Below, in pieces: positions 58,957-64,000 of a stretch of DNA of 64,000 nt. Position 1 is the first letter of the stretch. Each line of letters starts with the position of its first letter. The translations under genes were made by a program, and so were the position numbers. The DNA comes from Roseitalea sp. MMSF_3546 (GTDB taxonomy: Bacteria; Pseudomonadota; Alphaproteobacteria; Rhizobiales; Rhizobiaceae). Below the pieces are notes generated by a model. It was given only the letters and a program-made list of their open reading frames with translations, searched no databases and was not told the origin of the DNA. The stretch is from contig NZ_JASHKB010000009.1 in NCBI RefSeq assembly GCF_030732865.1, positions 90,134 through 154,133 of the forward strand, in the 5' to 3' direction.

Positions 58957-60453
58957 TCATGCCCAGTCGCGGCAGACATATTTGACTTCGGTGAACGCCT
59001 CCAGCCCGAGCCGGGAGCCTTCGCGTTCAAGACCTGACTGCTTCATGCCGCCAAACGGGATCGGCGCGCCGGTGACCTTGGTGCGGTTGACGGCGACCAT
59101 GCCGAATTCGAGCGCCCGGCTGAGCCGGTAGATGCGGCGCGGATCCTGCGTGTGCAGATAGGCGATCAGGCCGTACTCGGTGGCATTGGCGCGGTCGAGC
59201 GCCTCGGCCTCGGTGTCGAACGGTGCGATGGCGGCGACCGGACCGAAGGTCTCCTCGCCCATGATCTGCGCGTCGGCGGGCACGTCGGCGAGCACGGTCG
59301 GCGCAAAGAACAGGGGGCCGGCCGGGTGAAGTTCGCCGCCGGCGAGCACGCGCGCGCCCCTGGCAACGGCATCGGCGACGTGCGCCTGCTGCTTCCGGAC
59401 GGCCGCCTCGTTCATCAACGGGCCGATATCGGGATCGTCCATTCCCGGCCCGACCGTCAGCGCCGCCGTGCGCTCGGCGAAGCGCCGGCAGAATTCGTCG
59501 TAAACGCCGCGCTCGACGAAGAACCGGTTCGCCCCAAGGCAGTCCTGGCCGGAGGTGGCGAACTTGGCCTTGACCGCCTCGTCGACGGCACGGTCGAGAT
59601 CGGCATCGGCGAACATCAGGAACGGTGCATGACCGCCAAGCTCCAGGACGAGCCGCTTGACCGTCTCGGCGCCCTGCCGGTAGAGCAGCTTGCCGATCCC
59701 GGTCGAACCGGTGAAGGAGACCGCGCGCACCCGTGCGTCGTCCATCCACGGGCCGACCACTTCGGCGGCCTTGCCGGTGACGACGTTGAACACGCCCGCC
59801 GGCAGGCCGGCGCGCTCGGCCAGTTCGGCCAGCGCCAGCGCCGACAGCGGGGTTTCGGCGGAGGGGTGGGCGATCACGGTACAGCCGGCCGCGAGCGCGG
59901 CGGCGGCCTTGCGGGTCAGCATGGCCGAGGGGAAGTTCCACGGCGTGATCAGCGCGGCCACGCCCACCGGCTCGCGCCAGACCTCGACCTCGGCGTCGGG
60001 CAGATGCGAGGTCACGCTCTCGATATTGGGCCGTTTGGCCTCCTCGGCGTAGAACTCGATGAACGAGGCGGCATAGTCGATCTCGCCGCGCGCCTCGGAA
60101 ATCGGCTTGCCCTGTTCGAGCGTCATGATCCGCGCCAGGTCCTCGGCATGGGCGACGATCCGCTCGTACCAGGCGCGCAGGATGCGCGAGCGCGCCTGCG
60201 GCAACAGTCCCGACCATCCGGCGAAGGCCGCCTGCGCCGCATCGACCGCCGCGCGGCTGTCGGCGCCGTCGAGCGCGGCGACCTCGGCCAGTTCGCTCCC
60301 GGTCGCCGGATCGGTAACGGCGAAGGTCCGCGCCGCCCCGCCCGAAATCCAGCGCCCGCCGACATAGGCGAAGCTGCGCAGCAGGGACGGATCGGCCAGC
60401 CCCACCGCATGCAGGAAGTCGTCGGTTGCAATGGACGGCATCGCCTGGGCCAT
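58957..60453 (-). CDS. gabD: NAD(P)-dependent succinate-semialdehyde-type dehydrogenase
   Basis: A 498-residue aldehyde dehydrogenase. [34 protein letters not shown], the catalytic Glu in [12 protein letters not shown] and the catalytic Cys in [13 protein letters not shown] are the family landmarks; the GabD-like C-terminus ([38 protein letters not shown]) follows. The exact aldehyde (succinic, glutaric or malonic semialdehyde) is not fixed by sequence. It overlaps or directly precedes the aminotransferase gene, forming a gabT/gabD-like pair with order D-T. Confidence 0.85.
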   Translation of the reverse strand: MAQAMPSIATDDFLHAVGLADPSLLRSFAYVGGRWISGGAARTFAVTDPATGSELAEVAALDGADSRAAVDAAQAAFAGWSGLLPQARSRILRAWYERIVAHAEDLARIMTLEQGKPISEARGEIDYAASFIEFYAEEAKRPNIESVTSHLPDAEVEVWREPVGVAALITPWNFPSAMLTRKAAAALAAGCTVIAHPSAETPLSALALAELAERAGLPAGVFNVVTGKAAEVVGPWMDDARVRAVSFTGSTGIGKLLYRQGAETVKRLVLELGGHAPFLMFADADLDRAVDEAVKAKFATSGQDCLGANRFFVERGVYDEFCRRFAERTAALTVGPGMDDPDIGPLMNEAAVRKQQAHVADAVARGARVLAGGELHPAGPLFFAPTVLADVPADAQIMGEETFGPVAAIAPFDTEAEALDRANATEYGLIAYLHTQDPRRIYRLSRALEFGMVAVNRTKVTGAPIPFGGMKQSGLEREGSRLGLEAFTEVKYVCRDWA

Positions 60454-60645
60454 GGCTTTTCTCCCTCGAACGGATTTGCCCGCAGGCTAGGGTCCGTTGC
60501 GTATCAGCACGCGAGGCCGCGTTTCGGCCCAACCCGAAGGGCCGCGTGGTGATTGTGAAAAGACCCTAGCCCGATTGGGTCAGAAGGATCGTCCGAAGCA
60601 GCCGCCCGGCGCAGGCGATCGCACTGTTTTGCCCGGCCGGCGCAG

Positions 60646-61143
60646 TCAGTCTTTCGCCATCTCGCCCAAAAGCGTGGCGAAGGGCGGCGGCGCGCCGGTC
60701 TTCACCGGCTTGGTGACGATGTATGTGAAATAGCGCGCCAGCCCGATACCCTCGCCGAGCAGCGCGTCGATCAGACGCTGATAGCTGTCTATGTCGGCGG
60801 CGATTACGTGCAGCAGATAGTCGAAGCCGCCGCCGAGCGCCCAGCATCCGACGATCTCCTCGTGCCGGTCGATCGCCCGCTCGAACGTCTGGAACGCTTC
60901 GGCCCGGTGGTTGTCCAGTTCGGCGAGCACGAACACGGCGACATGGGGCGCCAGCTTCTTGAGTGCGATATCGGCATGGTAGCCGGTGATCAGCCCGGCC
61001 TTTTCGAGCCGTTTGAGCCGCTCCCAGCACGGCGTGGCGCTCAGCGCCACGCGCTCGGCGAGCGCCGTCTTGGAAATGCGGCCCTCGCGCGACAGGATCG
61101 ACAGGATCTTCACGTCGCGGCCGTCGAGCTTGATCGCGGACAT
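60646..61143 (-). CDS. Lrp/AsnC-family transcriptional regulator
   Basis: A 165-residue regulator with an N-terminal helix-turn-helix (LDGRDVKILSILSREGRIS, ALSATPCWERLKRLEKAGLI) and a C-terminal RAM ligand-binding domain (VGCWALGGGFDYLLHVIAADIDSYQ). Lrp-type proteins sense amino acids. The start at 61143 is chosen (MSAIKLDGRD); 12 earlier in-frame codons overlap the palindromic operator. It is divergent from the MocR gene, with 64 bases between the start codons that hold three copies of a 9-base motif, and lies next to the dehydrogenase gene, its likely target. Confidence 0.9.
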   Translation of the reverse strand: MSAIKLDGRDVKILSILSREGRISKTALAERVALSATPCWERLKRLEKAGLITGYHADIALKKLAPHVAVFVLAELDNHRAEAFQTFERAIDRHEEIVGCWALGGGFDYLLHVIAADIDSYQRLIDALLGEGIGLARYFTYIVTKPVKTGAPPPFATLLGEMAKD

Positions 61144-61215
61144 GACAATGCTTGTGCGGCGGCGCCGGGAGCTTGTCAATTGTCATGATCGATGCGCATA
61201 CTCGACCATGACAAT
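61141..61215. promoter_or_regulatory. Shared lrp-mocR operator region with ATTGTCATG motif copies
   Basis: The 9-mer ATTGTCATG occurs on the minus strand at 61141-61149 (overlapping the Lrp start codon), on the plus strand at 61179-61187, and on the minus strand at 61207-61215 (overlapping the MocR start codon). A TTGTCA also precedes the middle copy by seven bases. Such repetition in a 64-base, GC-rich gap is unlikely by chance and marks binding sites of Lrp or, more likely, MocR. Confidence 0.5.
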
Positions 61216-62596
61216 CTGGCCCCCCAGACGCGGCCTCTTGCGACGGCCGGCCTATCGCTCGCTCGCCGAGACGGTGACGCGCGCGGTCGAGGCGGGCGAG
61301 CTGAAGACCGGCGACCGCATGCCCACCCATCGCGACCTTGCCTACGATCTGGGCGTGAGCGTGCAAACGGTCAGCCGCGCCTATGACGAGCTGATCCGCG
61401 CCGGCGTCCTGGTCGGCGAGGTCGGCCGCGGCACCTATGTGCGCGCGACCGCGAGCGAGCCGCGCACGCCCTACCTGCCCGAACGCCAATATGGCTCGAT
61501 CATCGATCTGTCGCTGCTCAAGCCGGTCTTTGCGCCGCTGCACGAGGCGGCCATGCGCCAGTCCCTCGAGCGGCTGTCCCAGGACCTGCCGATGACGACG
61601 ATCGCCTCGTTCCGCCCCAGCGCGGCGCTGCGCAAATACAATGACGCGGCGGTCGAATGGCTCGCCCTGTGCGGGCTCACCGTCGCGCCGCCAAGCCTGC
61701 TTCTGACCAACGGCAACACCGCGGCCATGACCACCGCGCTGATGACCGCGGCCAATCCGGGCGATCTGATCGTCGCCGAGGAACTCGGCCACCACACGCT
61801 CAGGCCGCTGACCAGCTATCTGGGCATGCGCCTGCGCGGCCTGCCGATCGACGCCGAAGGCATCGAGCCCGAGGGTTTCGAGCGCGCCTGCCTGCGCGAG
61901 CCGGTCAAGGCGATTCACCTGATGCCGACGGGCCTTGCGCCCAAGCCCGCCACCATGGGCACGCAGCGCCGCCAGGCGATCATCGACATCGCGCGCCGTC
62001 ATGACGTTCTGATCATCGAAAACGATGCCTGGGGGCCGATCCATCCCGACCGGCCGCCGCCGATCGCCGCGCTGGCGCCCGAACGCACCTTCTATTTCAC
62101 CTCGCTGACCAAGTGCATCATGCCGGGCCTGCGCGTCGGCTTTCTGGTCGTGCCCGAGACCCACGAATCCTCGGCCGCCAACCGGCACCTGGTCACCAAC
62201 TGGATGGCGACGCCGCTGATGGCCGAGATCGCCATGCGCTGGATCGCCGACGGCACCGCCGAGCGCCTGCTGACATGGCAGAAATCGGCGCTCGCCGAGC
62301 GCAACGCGGCGACCGCGCGGATCCTTGGCGGGCTCGACCTTCTGTCCAGTCCCAACGGCATGCATGTCTGGCTGCCGCTGCCCGACGCCTGGCCCGAGGA
62401 GGACTTCTTCGCTCACGCCCGCCTGCATGGCGTCGCCGTCGCGCCCGGCTCGTCCTTCTGCCTTGCCGATCCCAAGCGTCACGCCGGGGTGCGGCTGTGC
62501 CTTGGCGGGGAATCGGGCGAGCGGCTGGAGCTTGGCCTCCAGATCGTCCGGCGGCTGATCCGCAGCCGCCCCGAGCCGGCGTTGCTCGCAATCTGA
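61208..62596 (+). CDS. MocR/GabR-type regulator (GntR helix-turn-helix plus aminotransferase domain)
   Basis: A 462-residue two-domain regulator: an N-terminal GntR winged helix (SLAETVTRAVEAGELKTGDR, HRDLAYDLGVSVQTVSRAYD) and a C-terminal fold-type I aminotransferase-like domain with the PLP lysine in FYFTSLTKCIMPGLRVGF. MocR proteins use PLP adducts of amino compounds as effectors. The ATG at 61208 (MTIWPPRRG) is in frame with a longer upstream frame that overlaps the Lrp gene. It probably controls the adjacent aminotransferase/dehydrogenase pair and/or the TRAP transporter, whose control region contains the same motif. Confidence 0.9.
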   Translation: MTIWPPRRGLLRRPAYRSLAETVTRAVEAGELKTGDRMPTHRDLAYDLGVSVQTVSRAYDELIRAGVLVGEVGRGTYVRATASEPRTPYLPERQYGSIIDLSLLKPVFAPLHEAAMRQSLERLSQDLPMTTIASFRPSAALRKYNDAAVEWLALCGLTVAPPSLLLTNGNTAAMTTALMTAANPGDLIVAEELGHHTLRPLTSYLGMRLRGLPIDAEGIEPEGFERACLREPVKAIHLMPTGLAPKPATMGTQRRQAIIDIARRHDVLIIENDAWGPIHPDRPPPIAALAPERTFYFTSLTKCIMPGLRVGFLVVPETHESSAANRHLVTNWMATPLMAEIAMRWIADGTAERLLTWQKSALAERNAATARILGGLDLLSSPNGMHVWLPLPDAWPEEDFFAHARLHGVAVAPGSSFCLADPKRHAGVRLCLGGESGERLELGLQIVRRLIRSRPEPALLAI

Positions 62597-62679
62597 GCCG
62601 GCGCCGCGGCCGATGGCGGCGCGTCGCCCGGGCCGGTCGCTCGCCGGTTCATGCACGCTTCGTTCCGCGATCGGACTAA

Positions 62680-62716
62680 ATTGTCATGATTTTATTATTG
62701 TTATTGACATGATTTT
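62680..62716. promoter_or_regulatory. Tandem ATTGTCATGATTTT-type repeats before the TRAP SBP gene
   Basis: ATTGTCATGATTTT (62680-62693) and ATTGACATGATTTT (62703-62716) are near-identical direct repeats offset by 23 bases, about two helical turns, in an AT-rich stretch 130-165 bases before the SBP start. The core matches the motif beside the mocR start, so this is a likely MocR target; direct repeats are the usual MocR site form. Confidence 0.55.
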
Positions 62717-62844
62717 TTCTCTGCCTCACCGTAGTAAACCAGAACAATCCGGTCTTTTCCGGCCATTGGCAGGACATGGCCGGTCAGGACGCGCCCAGCA
62801 TTGCGCGTCGTCAGTTTCCGGTTTTTCAAAGGGAGAGCAGTCAC

Positions 62845-63876
62845 ATGACAAAATCCATGCGTTCACTACTGGGGACCGTGGCCGCCGCCGCGATCGTCGT
62901 GACGGCCACGGGCGCCGCGCAGGCCGAAACATGGCGCTACGCCTTCGAGGAGGCGCTCGACGAGGTGCAGGGCATCTTCGCGCAGAAGTTCAAGGAAGAG
63001 GTGGAAGCCAATTCCGACCACACCGTTCAGCTCTTCCCCTTCGGCACGCTGGGCGAGAGCGCCGACATCATGGAGCAGGCGCAGGCCGGCATCCTGCAAT
63101 TCGTCAACCAGTCGCCCGGCTTCACCGGCGCGCTGATTCCCGAGGCGCAGGTCTTCTTCGTGCCCTATCTGCTGCCGCAGGACCAGGACGCGCTGTTCGA
63201 ATTCTTCCGCTCGTCGGTGGCGATCAACGAGATGTTCCCCGAACTCTATGCCGAGCAGGGCCTGGAACTGCTGACCATGTATCCCGAGGGCGAGGTCTGC
63301 ATGACCACCCAGGAGCCGGTGCGCAGCCCCGAGGATCTTGACGAGGTCAAGTTCCGCGTCATGACCAACCCGCTGCTGGTGGAAAGCTACCGCGCCTTCG
63401 GCGCCACGCCGACGCCGCTGCCCTGGGGCGAGGTCTATGGCGCGCTGCAGACCGGCATCATCCAGGGCCAGGAAAATCCCGGCTTCTTCCTGGAATCGAC
63501 CAAGATGTACGAGGTGACCGACGTCATCACCTGCATCGGCCACAACAATTTCACCACCGCGCTGATGGCCAACAAGGACTTCTATGACGGCCTTGGCGAG
63601 GAAGACCAGCAGGTGATCCAGGACGCGGTCGACGTGGCGTTCGAATACATCCTCGAATACCAGCGCGACCTTCAGGAAGAGTCGCTGGCCAAGATCAAGG
63701 AAGCCAAGCCGGACATGCAGATCAACATCCTGTCCGAGGAAGAGCGCAAGCCCTTCATGGAGACCGCGCCCGCGGTCGAGGCGGCCTTCATCGAGATGAC
63801 CGGTGACAGCGGCGAGGAGATCCTCAACCAGATGAAGACCGATCTCGAGGCGGCCGCCGAAGCCACCGGCGGCTGA
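62845..63876 (+). CDS. TRAP transporter substrate-binding protein, DctP family
   Basis: A 343-residue periplasmic solute receptor. A Sec signal peptide (LLGTVAAAAIVVTATGAAQA) covers about 25 residues. The mature protein has the DctP pattern: NSDHTVQLFPFGTLGESADIM-like front, VKFRVMTNPLLVESYRAFGATPTPLPWGE-like ligand-carboxylate segment (arginine and GEVYGALQTG) and EDLDEVKFRVM. TRAP systems import carboxylates or amino acids with the Na+ gradient. The ATG at 62845 is preceded by GGGAG; an in-frame start at 62776 lacks a signal peptide. The DctQ-type gene follows beyond a hairpin. Confidence 0.92.
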   Translation: MTKSMRSLLGTVAAAAIVVTATGAAQAETWRYAFEEALDEVQGIFAQKFKEEVEANSDHTVQLFPFGTLGESADIMEQAQAGILQFVNQSPGFTGALIPEAQVFFVPYLLPQDQDALFEFFRSSVAINEMFPELYAEQGLELLTMYPEGEVCMTTQEPVRSPEDLDEVKFRVMTNPLLVESYRAFGATPTPLPWGEVYGALQTGIIQGQENPGFFLESTKMYEVTDVITCIGHNNFTTALMANKDFYDGLGEEDQQVIQDAVDVAFEYILEYQRDLQEESLAKIKEAKPDMQINILSEEERKPFMETAPAVEAAFIEMTGDSGEEILNQMKTDLEAAAEATGG

Positions 63877-63894
63877 CCGTCAGTTCGGCAATGT

Positions 63895-63924
63895 CGGGCC
63901 CGTCACCGATCAGCGGCGGGCCCG
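63895..63924. terminator. Intercistronic hairpin between TRAP SBP and DctQ-type genes
   Basis: CGGGCCCG (63895-63902) pairs with its copy at 63917-63924 (both are self-complementary) around 14 bases, 18 bases after the SBP stop. No T-run follows. It is placed like the SBP-permease hairpins of the two ABC operons and may raise SBP output over the membrane subunits. Confidence 0.45.
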
Positions 63925-63969
63925 TCCGGACGCGGGCGGGCGCGCACGCGTCATGAGGAGGCCGCTTTT

Positions 63970-64000
63970 GTGACAGAACAACCGTTGACCAGCGAGCCCG
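63970..64000 (+). CDS. Start of a probable TRAP small permease (DctQ-type), cut by window end
   Basis: Only ten codons are visible, beginning GTG at 63970 with GAGGAGG eight bases upstream (MTEQPLTSEP). The product cannot be recognised from this. The call rests on position: the small DctQ subunit usually follows the DctP gene in TRAP operons. Confidence 0.5.
   Translation, partial: MTEQPLTSEP

Overview
The window is a high-GC chromosomal segment, most likely from an alphaproteobacterium and probably the Hyphomicrobiales (Rhizobiales). The signs are gene neighbourhoods typical of that group: a CenR-type response regulator, hemC-hemD followed by a Mic60/mitofilin-like gene and hemY, tsaD-gpsA-EVE, glnK-amtB-ftsK, and a ccmAB...CDG locus divergent from acnA. 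The order is inferred from gene order and protein motifs, not from a phylogeny. No rRNA, CRISPR array, insertion sequence or integrase was seen.

Layout. (1) 1-16532 is an accessory catabolic/transport region that looks less GC-rich than the rest by eye. It holds a truncated peptide-type substrate-binding protein (SBP) and a tightly packed run of ABC permeases and ATPases, a DapA-family lyase, a PhyH-type Fe(II)/2-oxoglutarate oxygenase and a second DapA-family lyase. A convergent M81 (MlrC-like) metallopeptidase follows, then a divergent IclR regulator, a class III (glutamate-1-semialdehyde-type) aminotransferase and a second, complete peptide-type ABC importer. The region ends in a CheB/CheR-like PAS fragment and a tRNA-Gly whose 3' end faces it. 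(2) 17665-25429 is mostly housekeeping: ProXp/YbaK-type editing protein, CnoX chaperedoxin, Lon-N domain protein, Trm112, TetR regulator, UbiH-family hydroxylase, TesB, and GlnK-AmtB closed by strong terminators. (3) 25742-32719 holds ftsK, lolA, xthA, a cNMP-binding protein, cenR, an L,D-transpeptidase and a DUF1761-type membrane protein. (4) 32893-38896 and on to 40871 holds EVE, gpsA and tsaD, divergent from hemC-hemD-mic60-like-hemY. (5) 40945-49136 holds TerB, a class I glutamine amidotransferase, TypA, a GNAT, a secreted unknown, pyrophosphatase, an aldo/keto reductase, YggT and an MFS exporter. (6) 49155-53307 is the cytochrome c maturation locus ccmA-B / C-D-G, split by an SRPBCC gene and an opposite-strand RelE/HigB-HigA-type toxin-antitoxin pair. 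(7) 53532-64000 holds aconitase, a formylglycine-generating enzyme with both catalytic cysteines, a class III aminotransferase plus semialdehyde dehydrogenase pair, divergent Lrp and MocR regulators, and the start of a TRAP transporter.

How genes work together. The first 16.5 kb reads as one uptake-and-degradation system: two peptide/opine-type ABC importers with a single intact SBP between them, and an unusual enzyme set (two aldolase-type lyases, a PhyH oxygenase, an M81 amidohydrolase/peptidase and a PLP enzyme). Paired TTCAA-N5-TTGAA palindromes suggest control by the adjacent IclR protein. It is the best candidate for an undescribed pathway; its substrate cannot be read from the sequence. 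A second regulatory unit is the MocR/Lrp pair near 61.2 kb, where copies of an ATTGTCATG motif overlap both start codons and recur as a direct repeat before the TRAP SBP gene.
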